Source of the DNA: Ensifer adhaerens
Lineage (GTDB): Bacteria; Pseudomonadota; Alphaproteobacteria; Rhizobiales; Rhizobiaceae
Length of the DNA stretch: 64,000 nt
Direction: 5' to 3'
Assembly: GCF_002940685.1 (NCBI RefSeq)
Contig: NZ_PNFP01000001.1
Span: 496,001 to 560,000, forward strand
The notes below the pieces were generated by a model. It was not told where the DNA came from and did not search any database. It was given only the letters and a program-made list of their open reading frames with translations. This document shows, piece by piece, positions 1 to 8,712 of the stretch. The position numbers and the translations under genes were made by a program. The number at the start of each line of letters is the position of its first letter. The first letter of the stretch is position 1.

Positions 1-167
1 TTGGCACATCCTGGCGGAAGCGCAACGCTGCAGGAGTGCATGACGGAGGCCGCCTCGCCCTCGGGGGAGGTGCCGGCCCTTCGAATAATCCCTCATTCGT
101 GGTGATTTGCTTGCCACACTAACTGGTTCGCCCGCATCGCGGGCCGTTGGCATATCGAGGTCCCGGC
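1..167. other. Intergenic sequence upstream of the TauE-type gene
   Basis: No gene is supported here. No reading frame in this stretch carries a recognisable domain, and it probably holds the promoter and leader of the plus-strand gene starting at 168. The window edge cuts off whatever lies upstream. Confidence 0.5.
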
Positions 168-1094
168 GTGACGATCTATCTGCCCATCGCAGAGTTGTCG
201 GTGAACATACTCATCATTCTCGGCATGGGCGCTGCCGTCGGCTTTCTGTCCGGCATGTTCGGCGTCGGTGGCGGGTTTCTGATCACGCCGCTCCTGATCT
301 TCTACAATATCCCGCCCGTCGTGGCGGTGGCGACCGGCGCCAACCAGGTGGTGGCCTCTTCGATCTCGGGCGCGATTACGCATTTCCGGCGCGGCACGAT
401 TGATATCAAGCTCGGCACGGTGCTGCTCTGTGGCGGTCTTGCCGGCGCGACCGTCGGCGTCTGGCTGTTCTCGCTGCTGCGCCGCATCGGCCAACTCGAT
501 CTCGTCATTTCCCTGCTTTACGTCGTTCTGCTCAGCACCGTCGGCGGCCTGATGCTCTGGGAGAGCATCACCGCCATGCGCAAGGCCGCCAAGAACCAGC
601 AGACGACCTTGCGTCGCCCCGGCCAGCACAACTGGGTGCACGGCCTGCCCTTGAAGATGCGTTTCAAGAAATCGAAGATCTATCTGAGCGTCATTCCGGT
701 CGCCGGTCTCGGCTTCTGCATCGGTATCCTGACCTCGGTCATGGGCGTCGGTGGCGGCTTCATCATGGTGCCGGCGATGATCTATCTCCTGCGCATCCCG
801 ACCAATGTCGTCGTCGGCACGTCGCTGTTCCAGATCATCTTCGTCTCGGCCTATACCGTCATCGTCCAGGCCTCGACCAACTATACCGTCGATATCGTGC
901 TCGCCTTCGTGCTGATGATCGCCGGCGTCATCGGTGCCCAGTACGGCGTGCGCGTCGGCCAGAAGCTGCGCGGCGAACAATTGCGCGCGCTGTTGGCGCT
1001 GCTCGTTCTTGCCGTCGGCATTCGTCTGGCAATCGAGCTCATCATTCCGCCGAAGGACGTCTATTCGGTCGTATCCGCGGGGTTCGGCTTCTGA
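168..1094 (+). CDS. TauE/SafE family sulfite-exporter-like membrane protein
   Basis: Polytopic inner-membrane protein of 308 residues, family DUF81/TauE-SafE, whose members export or import small anions such as sulfite or sulfonates; the substrate here is unknown. The two sequence-related halves each carry a glycine-rich GVGGGF signature (near residues 35-40 and 195-200), the hallmark of the duplicated transport fold. Hydrophobic segments fill most of the chain apart from a basic loop at about residues 135-170. I start it at GTG 168 because the next residues (TIYLPIAELSV) lead directly into the first membrane segment; an in-frame ATG at 147 adds seven non-hydrophobic residues. Its stop overlaps the ATG of the next gene by one base, so the two are probably co-translated. 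Confidence 0.85.
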   Translation: MTIYLPIAELSVNILIILGMGAAVGFLSGMFGVGGGFLITPLLIFYNIPPVVAVATGANQVVASSISGAITHFRRGTIDIKLGTVLLCGGLAGATVGVWLFSLLRRIGQLDLVISLLYVVLLSTVGGLMLWESITAMRKAAKNQQTTLRRPGQHNWVHGLPLKMRFKKSKIYLSVIPVAGLGFCIGILTSVMGVGGGFIMVPAMIYLLRIPTNVVVGTSLFQIIFVSAYTVIVQASTNYTVDIVLAFVLMIAGVIGAQYGVRVGQKLRGEQLRALLALLVLAVGIRLAIELIIPPKDVYSVVSAGFGF

Positions 1095-1894
1095 TGATCC
1101 GCCTCGCCCGCACAGCTCTCGCTCTCCTTGTTCTCGCTTTCGCCGCCCCGGCGCAGGCAGCCATCCAGGACGAGAATGCCGACTTCACCGAGAAGCTGGA
1201 GATCGGCATCTCCACCGACGAGATCGCCATCACCTCCGATTTCCGCGGCGCCGACCTGACGATCTTCGGCGCCGTCGACGGCTTCGACCAAGCTCTGCTC
1301 GCCCAGGGCCGCTACAACATCGTGGTCTCCCTCGAGGGGCCCAAGGACAACGCGACGGTGCGCAAGAAGGAGCGCGTCTTCGGCATCTGGGTCAACACCA
1401 GCTCCATGACCTTCGAGCTGGTGCCGGAATCCTATTCGCTGTCGTCGACGCGCGACATCGAGACGATCGCGCCGCCCGGCGAGATGGGCAATATGGGCAT
1501 CGGGGTCGATCACATGCGGCTGGTGCCGCTTGGCTTCGTCGGCGACGGCAGCAATCTCGGCGAGTTCCGCAATGCCTTCCGCCGCATCCGCGAGACCAGC
1601 GGCGTCTACGAGCGCGATCCTGGCGGCGTGCAGTTCATCAGCTCTAGCCTGTTCAAGGCCTCGGTGCGCCTGCCGGCCAACGTGCCGAACGGCGTGCATG
1701 TGGTTCGCGCCTATCTCTTCCGCGACGGCGTCTTCGTCGCCGCCAAGGCGCTGCCGCTGCGTGTCGTCAAGACCGGCCTGGAGCAGTTCATCACCCAGGC
1801 GGCGCATCAGCAGCCGCTGCTCTATGGCCTGATGGCCGTGCTGCTCGCCGTCATCACCGGCTGGGGCGCCAGCGTGATCTTCCGCAAGGAATAG
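1094..1894 (+). CDS. TIGR02186-type membrane-anchored periplasmic protein
   Basis: Protein of 266 residues with an N-terminal signal peptide (about 1-22, ending AQA), a predicted beta-rich extracytoplasmic domain, and a single C-terminal membrane helix (about 240-260) followed by a short basic tail. This architecture and its position directly after a TauE/SafE gene match the alphaproteobacterial conserved family TIGR02186, whose function is not established. The start codon overlaps the upstream stop by one base, so co-translation is likely. A role as an accessory subunit of the transporter is inference from adjacency only. Confidence 0.75.
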   Translation: MIRLARTALALLVLAFAAPAQAAIQDENADFTEKLEIGISTDEIAITSDFRGADLTIFGAVDGFDQALLAQGRYNIVVSLEGPKDNATVRKKERVFGIWVNTSSMTFELVPESYSLSSTRDIETIAPPGEMGNMGIGVDHMRLVPLGFVGDGSNLGEFRNAFRRIRETSGVYERDPGGVQFISSSLFKASVRLPANVPNGVHVVRAYLFRDGVFVAAKALPLRVVKTGLEQFITQAAHQQPLLYGLMAVLLAVITGWGASVIFRKE

Positions 1895-2006
1895 CGACGG
1901 GCGATCTTCGGCGACGTTTCCTTTTGCGCGCCGGAGCGCTATGGAAAGGCATGCCGCGTGCGTTTCATCAGCGCATGCCGCCGCAGATAAAAACAGAGGA
2001 AGCTCG

Positions 2007-2243
2007 ATGAAACCGATTTTTGTCCAGTTGCAGTGCGCTCCCGGCAAGACCTACGAGGTCGCCGACGAGATCTACCGCAAGGAGATCGTTTCGGAGATGT
2101 ATTCGACGAGCGGCGATTACGACCTGATCATCAAGGTCTATATCGAAGAAGGCCAGGACATCGGCAAGTTCATCAACGACAACATTGCCACGGTGCCGGG
2201 CATCTCGCGCTCGCTGACGACGCTGACCTTCAACGCCTTCTGA
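2007..2243 (+). CDS. Stand-alone Lrp/AsnC ligand-binding (RAM) domain protein
   Basis: Small protein of 78 residues that corresponds to the C-terminal RAM/ACT-like effector domain of Lrp/AsnC regulators without any DNA-binding helix-turn-helix. The pattern of an opening beta strand (PIFVQLQC), a helix, the SGDYDLIIKV strand and the closing GISRSLTTLTF strand is typical. Such proteins oligomerise and bind amino acids, and are thought to modulate full-length Lrp proteins, but the partner here is unknown. The start at 2007 is supported by an AGAGGA Shine-Dalgarno sequence about six bases upstream; an in-frame ATG at 1941 is rejected because it adds non-homologous residues. Confidence 0.82.
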   Translation: MKPIFVQLQCAPGKTYEVADEIYRKEIVSEMYSTSGDYDLIIKVYIEEGQDIGKFINDNIATVPGISRSLTTLTFNAF

Positions 2244-2294
2244 TCGCAGGCGGAGCCCCGGCGCGGGAGCGCCGTGCCGTTTTCGCCACTCTCG

Positions 2295-3038
2295 TCAAGC
2301 GATCAGATTGGCAAACCGCACCGAATAGATCCGGTCGCGCCCGAGCATATGGGCGACGAGCTTGTTGCGGTCGAAAAGCCCGGTCATCGCCCGATGCCGG
2401 AGATCGAGCCCGCCGGTCGTAACCCCGAAGGCGGGCATCAGCATGCGCGTGCCATCGGTCGCAAAGCAGGCGCGGCGCACGGCCCTTTCGCGTCTCACCA
2501 CCGTTGCCGCCGGATGCAGGTGCCCCGCGATTTCGCCGACGGCCTCGCCGCGCTTCGGCTCGTGCCGGAAGATCAGGCCCGCATGGCCAAGCTCGTCCAT
2601 CGAGGCGCCCGGCAGGCCGAAAGCGCCGTCCGGGTCGTGGTTGCCGTTGATCCACACCCATTCGCGCCCGTGGGCCATGGCCGCGATCATGTGGCGAAAG
2701 GCGTCCGGCATCGCCGCCGAGCCGACACGGTCGTGAAAATTGTCGCCGAGGCTGATGACAAGCTTCGGGTCGTGGCGGGCGATCGCCGCTTCGAGCACGC
2801 GCAGGGTCGCAAGCGTGTCATAGGGCGGAAGCAGCATGCCGCGCCGGGCAAAGGCCGAGCCCTTTTCCAGATGCAGGTCGGAAACGACCAGAGTCCCGGT
2901 CTCCGGCAGATAGAGGCCGCCGAGCGGATCGCAGATCGCCGCCACGCCATTGATCGTCGTCTCAGCGTGGAGGAGGGGTGCCGCGGTCTGAGCCGACAGG
3001 GCGTGGGCGAGGCGGTGCATGGTCACGGTCTCGCACAT
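2295..3038 (-). CDS. pdeM: Ligase-associated DNA damage response endonuclease PdeM
   Basis: Calcineurin-like metallophosphoesterase of 247 residues. The metal-binding motifs are all present: DLH (54-56), GDNFHD (98-103), GNHD (132-135) and GHLH (172-175). This set, and the position directly downstream of the Lhr-like helicase on the same strand, matches the PdeM family, nucleases found in the bacterial ligase-associated DNA-damage-response cluster. The other usual members, an ATP-dependent ligase and an exonuclease of the mRNA 3'-end-processing type, are not in the window. A second start at 3020 (MHRLAHAL) is also possible; neither has a strong ribosome site. Confidence 0.85.
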   Translation of the reverse strand: MCETVTMHRLAHALSAQTAAPLLHAETTINGVAAICDPLGGLYLPETGTLVVSDLHLEKGSAFARRGMLLPPYDTLATLRVLEAAIARHDPKLVISLGDNFHDRVGSAAMPDAFRHMIAAMAHGREWVWINGNHDPDGAFGLPGASMDELGHAGLIFRHEPKRGEAVGEIAGHLHPAATVVRRERAVRRACFATDGTRMLMPAFGVTTGGLDLRHRAMTGLFDRNKLVAHMLGRDRIYSVRFANLIA

Positions 3039-3098
3039 TGTGTGCGGCGGGATGTGCCAACCGAATGCGGGAGACCGCTCATTCTCAAAACGTCTTTC

Positions 3099-5636
3099 CT
3101 ATCGATCCGCATCGTCACCCATCGCCTCGCGGATCAGGTCGTCGGCGGCTTCCGACAGCAGGAAATCCTGTGCTTCGCCGTGGATGATTTCCTTGCCGAT
3201 TTCCAGCATGACCGGCACCGCCAGCGGTGAGATCCGGTCGAGCCGCCTTTGGGTGATATGCCCCTTGATTCGCCTCAGCATATCCCCGAGGCGGGCGATA
3301 TCCAAAAGTCCCGTTGCCGCATCGTTGCGGGTTGCCTCGAGCAGCAGGTGGTCCGGCTCGTGCGCGTGCAATACGTCGTAAATGAGGTCGGCGGAGACCG
3401 TCACCTGCCGGCCGGTCTTTTCCTTGCCGGGATGGCGCTGGTCGATCAGTCCGGCAATGACGGCGCAGTTGCGGAAGGTGCGTTTCAAGAGGAAAGATTC
3501 GTTCAACCAGGCTTCGAGATCGTCTCCGAGCATATCCTCGTCGAAGAGGTCGGCGAGCGCGCCGCGCCTGAGTTCGAAGGTGGCGCCGAGGTCGTCGAGC
3601 GCCCAGACCGCCAGCGAATAGTCGGTCGCGACGAAGCCGAGCGGCTTCAGCCCGGCGCGATCGAGCCGCCGCGTCAAAAGCATGCCGAGCGTCTGGTGCG
3701 CCAGCCGTCCCTCGAAGGCATAGATCACCATGTAATGGCGGCTGCCGCGGGGAAAGGTTTCGATCAGAAGCTCGTCCTCGCGCGGCAGCATCGAGACGTC
3801 CTTCTGCAAGGACAGCCAGTCGCGCACCTGTTCCGGTAGCGCTGCCCTCAGGGCCGGGTCGGCGAGCATCCTGCGAACCTGTGCAGCCAGATAGGTCGAG
3901 AGCGGAAACTTGCCGCCGGCATAGCTCGGCACCTTCGGGTCAAAGGTGAAGGCCTGGCTGACCAGGCACTCGTTTTCGCGGATGCCTTCGAAGCGCAGGA
4001 CCTTGCCGGAGAACATGAAGGTGTCGCCCTGAGAGAGCATTTCGAGGAAATATTCCTCGACCTTGCCGAGCGGCATGCCGCCGCGGCCAAGCGAGCCGCG
4101 CGCATTGCGCTTGACCAAACGCACGTTCAGCATCGGCGATTCGACGATGGTGCCGACGTTCAACCGGTACTGCTGCGCCACCAGCGGATTGGAGACGCGA
4201 AAGAGCCCGTCCTTGGTCTTGCGGATGCGGGCATAGCGTTCATAGGTCTTCAGCGCATAGCCGCCGGTCGCGACGAAGTCGATCACCCGCTCGAAGGTCT
4301 CCCAGGCGAGCGCCCTGTAGGGGGAGGCGCTGGTGATTTCGTCATAGAGGTCGAGCGGATCGAAGGGGGCGGCGCAGGCCATTCCGAGCACGTGCTGGGC
4401 GAGCACGTCGAGCGCGCCCTTGCCGACCGGCGGGGTATCCTGCGCGCCGATATAGTTGGCGTCGAGGGCGGCCTGGCACTCCATCACCTCGAAGCGGTTG
4501 GCCGGCACCAGGATCGCCTTCGAAGGTTCGTCCATGCGGTGGTTTGCGCGGCCGATGCGCTGGGCCAGCCGGCTTGCTCCCTTCGGTGCTCCGACATGCA
4601 CGACGAGATCGACATCGCCCCAGTCGATGCCGAGGTCGAGCGTCGAGGTCGCGACCACGGCCCGCAACCGGTTCTCTGCCATCGCCGCCTCGACCTTGCG
4701 GCGCTGGGCGACGTCGAGCGAACCGTGATGCAGAGCGATCGGCAGGTTGTCGTCGTTGATCGTCCAGAGCTCCTGGAAGAGCAGTTCCGCCTGGCTGCGG
4801 GTGTTGACGAAGAGCAGGGTGGTGCCGTGCTCCTTGATCGCGGCATAGACATCGGCAATGGCGTAGCGCGCCGAGTGTCCGGCCCAGGGCACGTGTTCCT
4901 CGGTCTTCAGAATGGAGATCTGCGGCTTGGCCCCGCCCTGAACCTGGACGAGGCCGGCATGGTTGTTCGCTTCCGGCTCCTGCGGCGCCAGCCACCGCTG
5001 CAGGTCCATCGGGTCGGCGACCGTCGCCGAAAGGCCGATCGTCTGCAGGCCGGGCGCCAGGCGGCGCAGCCGCGCCAGGCCGAGGGAAAGCAGATGACCG
5101 CGCTTCGAGGTGACGAGTGAATGCAGTTCGTCGAAGACGACATAACGCAGATCCCCAAAGAAACGTTGCGCTTCGCCGTTGGCGAGCAGCAGCGCCAGCT
5201 GCTCCGGCGTCGTCAGCAGAATGTCCGGCGGGTTGAGCTTCTGCCGCTGGCGCTTGGCTGTCGGCGTATCGCCCGTGCGGTTTTCGACGCGGACCGGCAG
5301 GCCCATTTCCCCGACGGGCTTCATCAGGTTGCGCTCGATGTCGACGGCAAGCGCCTTCAAGGGCGAGATGTAGAGCGTGTGAATGCCGACGAAGGCCGCG
5401 CCCGGCGGGATCTTGCCGCGGCGGGTGAGGTCAACCAGCGAAGGCAGGAAACCGGCGAGCGTCTTGCCGGCGCCCGTCGGCGCGATCAGCAGCGTGCTTT
5501 CCCCGGCCTCGGCGCGGGCAAGCAGCTCCAGCTGGTGCGCACGCGGCCGCCAGCCCTTTTCGCCGAACCAGCGCAGAAAGGGGGCGGGCAGGGTCAGGGC
5601 ATCGCCCTGCGGTTCTCTGGAATCAATCCTGTTCAC
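3099..5636 (-). CDS. Ligase-associated DNA damage response DEXH-box helicase (Lhr-like)
   Basis: Superfamily 2 helicase of about 845 residues. Walker A APTGAGKT lies near residue 54, the DELH box near 170, SAT near 202 and motif VI QRIGRANHR near 360, followed by the long Lhr-type C-terminal region. It would unwind DNA during repair, in the pathway shared with the adjacent pdeM gene 60 bases downstream. The open frame extends far upstream to 6266, but that part lies antisense to the Rrf2 gene and has no helicase similarity. I place the start at GTG 5636 (NRIDSREPQG), just before the conserved PFLRWF start of the family. No clear Shine-Dalgarno sequence is visible, so the exact start is uncertain. 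Confidence 0.85.
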   Translation of the reverse strand: MNRIDSREPQGDALTLPAPFLRWFGEKGWRPRAHQLELLARAEAGESTLLIAPTGAGKTLAGFLPSLVDLTRRGKIPPGAAFVGIHTLYISPLKALAVDIERNLMKPVGEMGLPVRVENRTGDTPTAKRQRQKLNPPDILLTTPEQLALLLANGEAQRFFGDLRYVVFDELHSLVTSKRGHLLSLGLARLRRLAPGLQTIGLSATVADPMDLQRWLAPQEPEANNHAGLVQVQGGAKPQISILKTEEHVPWAGHSARYAIADVYAAIKEHGTTLLFVNTRSQAELLFQELWTINDDNLPIALHHGSLDVAQRRKVEAAMAENRLRAVVATSTLDLGIDWGDVDLVVHVGAPKGASRLAQRIGRANHRMDEPSKAILVPANRFEVMECQAALDANYIGAQDTPPVGKGALDVLAQHVLGMACAAPFDPLDLYDEITSASPYRALAWETFERVIDFVATGGYALKTYERYARIRKTKDGLFRVSNPLVAQQYRLNVGTIVESPMLNVRLVKRNARGSLGRGGMPLGKVEEYFLEMLSQGDTFMFSGKVLRFEGIRENECLVSQAFTFDPKVPSYAGGKFPLSTYLAAQVRRMLADPALRAALPEQVRDWLSLQKDVSMLPREDELLIETFPRGSRHYMVIYAFEGRLAHQTLGMLLTRRLDRAGLKPLGFVATDYSLAVWALDDLGATFELRRGALADLFDEDMLGDDLEAWLNESFLLKRTFRNCAVIAGLIDQRHPGKEKTGRQVTVSADLIYDVLHAHEPDHLLLEATRNDAATGLLDIARLGDMLRRIKGHITQRRLDRISPLAVPVMLEIGKEIIHGEAQDFLLSEAADDLIREAMGDDADR

Positions 5637-5700
5637 GGAGAACAAAGGTAGATCAAATCTCTCAAAAGAGAAGCCCGCCCGCACGAAGCGAACCACCCTG

Positions 5701-5745
5701 TTGACTCGCTCCCTAATCGTAGATAAAAAATATCCACGATTAGGG
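5701..5745 (+). promoter_or_regulatory. Promoter and palindromic operator of the Rrf2 gene
   Basis: A TTGACT box at 5701-5706 is followed 17 bases later by TAAAAA (5724-5729), a plausible housekeeping promoter. Overlapping it is an inverted repeat with 15-base arms (5711-5725 and 5731-5745), one mismatch and an AAAAA centre; the arm core is CCTAATCG. The repeat ends eight bases before the ATG of the Rrf2 gene. Rrf2 proteins bind dyads of this kind, so autoregulation is likely, but binding is inferred. Confidence 0.7.
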
Positions 5746-5753
5746 AGTTCCCC

Positions 5754-6257
5754 ATGAAACTCGGTGACGGGGTCGAGCAGGCCATTCACAGCGTGACGAT
5801 GCTGAGCTGTCTGCAGCCGGGCAGCACGCTGTCGGCGGCTGCCCTTGCCGAGTTCCATGGCGTCTCCACCAGCTATCTCTTGAAGCACCTGCAGGCGATG
5901 TCCGGTGCCGGACTGCTGGAGGCCGTTCCAGGCCCCAAGGGCGGTTATCGTCTCGCGAAGGCGCCGGAGAAGATTACCTTGCTCGATATCGTACTTGCGG
6001 TCGAAGGCCCGGAGCCGGCGTTCCGCTGCAACGAGATCCGGCTGCGCGGTCCCAATCCCTATGCCTGCAAGCCGACCGCGCCCTGCACCATCAATGTTGC
6101 GATGCTGAAGGCCGAGCAGGCCTACCGCGCCGAACTCAGGCGCGTGACCATCGCCGGCATCCTCGACGATCTCAACGCCAAGGATGACGGCAGCATTTCG
6201 GCACGAACCAAAGCGTTTCTGGCGATCAACGAACGCAAATCGTCCGCCAGCGCCTGA
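5754..6257 (+). CDS. Rrf2 family transcriptional regulator
   Basis: Regulator of 167 residues with an N-terminal winged helix-turn-helix (VSTSYLLKHLQAMSGAGLL, wing GPKGGYRLA at about 62-70) characteristic of Rrf2. Cysteines occur in the region between residues 80 and 120 (FRCNE, YACKP, APCTIN), the zone where IscR, NsrR and RirA bind Fe-S clusters, so a redox, nitric oxide or iron signal is possible though not proven. It is followed 34 bases later by an AhpD-like gene, a common pairing. A near-perfect palindrome covers its promoter, suggesting that it represses its own operon. Confidence 0.88.
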   Translation: MKLGDGVEQAIHSVTMLSCLQPGSTLSAAALAEFHGVSTSYLLKHLQAMSGAGLLEAVPGPKGGYRLAKAPEKITLLDIVLAVEGPEPAFRCNEIRLRGPNPYACKPTAPCTINVAMLKAEQAYRAELRRVTIAGILDDLNAKDDGSISARTKAFLAINERKSSASA

Positions 6258-6291
6258 CCCCATCAATCCCGTTCAGCCCAAGGAGAAGTCC

Positions 6292-6756
6292 ATGCAGCCG
6301 CGTTTCAACTTCGTCAAAGCCGCTCCCGATGCCTATAAGGCGGCGGCCGCCTTCGACAGCTACATCATCAAGGAATCGGGGCTCGAGCCGCGCCTGATCC
6401 ATCTGATCAAGCTCCGGGCTTCGCAGATCAACGGCTGCGCCTATTGCATCGACATGCATGTGAAAGAGGCGCGCCACACCGGCATGAGCGAACAGTGGAT
6501 CCACCTGATCTGCGCCTGGCGGGAATCGCCGATCTATGACGCCCGCGAACGCGCGGTGCTCGCCTGGACGGAATCGCTGACCAATCTCGCCCAGACCGGC
6601 GCGCCCGACGCGGATTTCGAGCCGTTGCGCGCGCATTTCAGCGAGGCCGAGATCACCAAGATCACCATGGCAATCGGCGTCATCAATGTCTGGAACCGTG
6701 TCGCCGTCGGTCTGCGGTCGCAGCATCCGGTCGACCAGCCGGTCATGGCCGCCTGA
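6292..6756 (+). CDS. Carboxymuconolactone decarboxylase / AhpD-like family protein
   Basis: Alpha-helical protein of 154 residues of the AhpD/CMD family. It contains the redox motif C49-A-Y-C52 with H56 (CAYCIDMH), the catalytic signature of alkylhydroperoxidase AhpD-type proteins, so it probably reduces peroxides or acts in thiol redox chemistry. The start at 6292 is preceded by AAGGAGAA. It is the second gene of a probable operon with the Rrf2 regulator. True carboxymuconolactone decarboxylases lack this CxxC pair, so the AhpD-like reading is preferred; the physiological substrate is unknown. Confidence 0.85.
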   Translation: MQPRFNFVKAAPDAYKAAAAFDSYIIKESGLEPRLIHLIKLRASQINGCAYCIDMHVKEARHTGMSEQWIHLICAWRESPIYDARERAVLAWTESLTNLAQTGAPDADFEPLRAHFSEAEITKITMAIGVINVWNRVAVGLRSQHPVDQPVMAA

Positions 6757-6775
6757 GGTCGCGTGCGTGAAAATC

Positions 6776-6809
6776 CAGATAGCCCCGAGGTCCGCTTCGG
6801 GGCTATCTG
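6776..6809. terminator. Hairpin between convergent genes
   Basis: A perfect 13-base stem (6776-6788 with 6797-6809) closes an 8-base loop between the ends of two convergent genes. There is no U-tract on either side, so it may act as a weak bidirectional terminator or as an RNA 3'-end stabiliser. Confidence 0.6.
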
Positions 6810-6855
6810 CGTCGCGCTGGAGCGCCATCTGCGTTCATAGGAACGCGCGGCGCTC

Positions 6856-7491
6856 TTAGAGCGCGATGTAGCGGTCCGCGCGGTGGTTGATGGCAACGAA
6901 CAGGTTGAGCACGACCGCGCCGAGCACCGACCAGGCGACGACCTCGGGCGAGGTTACGCCGAAAGCGAAGACGAGCACGACCATGTCGATCGCGAGCTGT
7001 ACAAGCCCGGCGCGAATGCCGAAGCGTTCCTGCAGGTAGATGCCGAGAATGCCGACGCCGCCGAGGCTGGCGCGGTGGCGGTAAAGTGCAAGCAAGCCGT
7101 AGCCGAGAAGCAATCCACCGAGAAGTGCCGCCCAGGCGGGCTGGATCGTGCCGATCTGGAAGAGCCGCGACTGGATGTCGGTCAGGAACGAGGTGAGGCC
7201 GATGGCAATGAAGGTTTTCATCGTGAAGGCCGGGCCAAGCCGCTTCAGCGACAGATAGAAGAACGGCAGGTTGAGCAGGAAGAAGGCGAGGCCGAAGTTG
7301 ACGCCGAAGGCGTAGTGCAACAGGAAGGCGACGCCCGCCGTGCTGCCGGTCAAAAAGCCGGCGCTCGCGAGGAAATAGAGACCGAGTGCTGCAATCAGGC
7401 TGCCGGTGAAGATGCCCTGCAGGTCCTCGACGGCCGAGTGCCGGGTCGGGCTGGTGTTCCAGAGACCGAAAACGCTGCTGATCTGGGCCAT
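6856..7491 (-). CDS. YitT family (DUF161) membrane protein
   Basis: Integral membrane protein of 211 residues with about five hydrophobic helices, for example LIAALGLYFLASAGFLTGST and FGLAFFLLNLPFFYLSL, and a TGSTAG motif typical of YitT/DUF161 proteins. The molecular function of the family is unknown. I use ATG 7491 (MAQISSVFG) because AGGA lies just upstream; an earlier in-frame ATG at 7530 adds 13 residues without family similarity. The C-terminal DUF2179 domain of longer YitT proteins is absent, so this is a short form. Confidence 0.8.
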   Translation of the reverse strand: MAQISSVFGLWNTSPTRHSAVEDLQGIFTGSLIAALGLYFLASAGFLTGSTAGVAFLLHYAFGVNFGLAFFLLNLPFFYLSLKRLGPAFTMKTFIAIGLTSFLTDIQSRLFQIGTIQPAWAALLGGLLLGYGLLALYRHRASLGGVGILGIYLQERFGIRAGLVQLAIDMVVLVFAFGVTSPEVVAWSVLGAVVLNLFVAINHRADRYIAL

Positions 7492-7597
7492 GGCAAATCC
7501 TCGATTGCGATGGCCTGAGCAATGCTGCAACGCACAACAACAATCAAGAAAAATATGTCAGTTATGCTGACCTATTTTTGCGACCCTGCCTTGCGTT

Positions 7598-8551
7598 TTA
7601 TGCAGGCTTGCGCGCCAGGAACAGGATGCCGAAGACCGGTTCGCCCGCATCCATGCGGATAGCGGTGCGCTCAACTGCGATGAGTTCGAGACCATGGGCG
7701 GCGCAGAGACCGCGGACATAGGCTTCGCCATGGGCATAGCGCAACGACGGTCGCAGCAGAAAATCCTCGATGTCGCCGGCGTCTTCGACCGAGAAGGCGA
7801 AGTATCCGTTTCCGGCGAGCAGTTGCGTTGTGATGTCGAAGACGCTGTCGAGATTGCCGAGATACATGAGAACGTCGGCGGCGCTGACGAGATCGGCCCG
7901 GGCGGGGGCGAAATTGCCGAAGATGCCGGAGGCATCGGGTGAAAGTGAAAGATCGGCGCGGGCCAGCCGATCGTAGGTGGATTTCGCCTCGGCCTTGGCG
8001 AGCATGTTGATGGAGATGTCGAAACCTTCGAGAAAGTGCGCCTGATCCCGGATGCGTTCGCCGAAGAGGCCGGTGCCACAGCCGAGATCCGTCACATGCT
8101 CGAAGATGAGCGCTCCGGAGTGGCTTTGCCCGACATGGTCCTGAATGAGCGCGGCAAGCTTCTGCGGCACGGTGTAGCCGAGTTTCTCCACCAGCGCCTT
8201 GTCGAAGCGGTCGGCATAGTCGTCGAAGAGCCGCTCGACATAGAGGCTCGGCGGCTGCTCCGGCATGGCGGCGGCGCCAAGCAGCGCCAGCTTCAGGCCG
8301 GCGCCGAAGATATCCTGAGGGCTGAGCGCAAGCGTTTTCCGGAGCGCTTCGATCGCCGCCTCTTTCCGGCCCGATTTTTCCTCATAGTCCGCGAGCCGAA
8401 ACCAGCCGGCTGCCCAGTTGGGTGCCTGTTCCAGTGCCTGTGCCATGAGTTCGGCCGCACTTGCGGGCTCGCCGCCCTCGGCAAGCATTTTTGCGTAGTC
8501 GGCGCGGCGGTCGGCGATCAGGTCGCCGGAGGAGAGCTGGTTGAGCGTCAT
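7598..8551 (-). CDS. TPR-containing class I SAM-dependent methyltransferase
   Basis: Protein of 317 residues. The first 95 residues form TPR-like helical repeats (ELMAQALEQAPNWAAGWFRL and IEALRKTLALSPQ). A Rossmann-type methyltransferase follows, with motif I VTDLGCGTG at 153-161, the acidic loop GFDIS and the segment LVSAADVLMYLG. It should transfer a methyl group from S-adenosylmethionine to an unknown acceptor. The frame is open upstream to 8695 but the ATG at 8551 gives the usual family N-terminus. It is divergent from the small membrane gene at 8713. Confidence 0.82.
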   Translation of the reverse strand: MTLNQLSSGDLIADRRADYAKMLAEGGEPASAAELMAQALEQAPNWAAGWFRLADYEEKSGRKEAAIEALRKTLALSPQDIFGAGLKLALLGAAAMPEQPPSLYVERLFDDYADRFDKALVEKLGYTVPQKLAALIQDHVGQSHSGALIFEHVTDLGCGTGLFGERIRDQAHFLEGFDISINMLAKAEAKSTYDRLARADLSLSPDASGIFGNFAPARADLVSAADVLMYLGNLDSVFDITTQLLAGNGYFAFSVEDAGDIEDFLLRPSLRYAHGEAYVRGLCAAHGLELIAVERTAIRMDAGEPVFGILFLARKPA

Positions 8552-8712
8552 CAATGTTAGATGTTGGTTGCGATCAGCGCTTCTGACGCCGGATGCCGCA
8601 AAATACAAGCGGAATCTGCCGCAGTCCGGGAGCCATGCCGTGCGCACCAGCCCGGTGACTTGCGACGCTGCCGATCGCGGCTTATGTGAAGACAAACAGG
8701 AGAAGTTCGCGG

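Noticed and set aside
1-17. GGCAC...GGCGG sequence resembling a sigma-54 promoter
   Set aside because: The spacing between GG and GC is nine rather than ten bases and the second element does not fit.
93-980. 295-codon minus-strand frame opposite the TauE gene
   Set aside because: Asp/His/Arg-rich shadow of a membrane protein gene.
5637-6266. 210-residue N-terminal extension of the helicase frame
   Set aside because: It lies antisense to the Rrf2 gene and its promoter, and has no similarity to helicases of this family.
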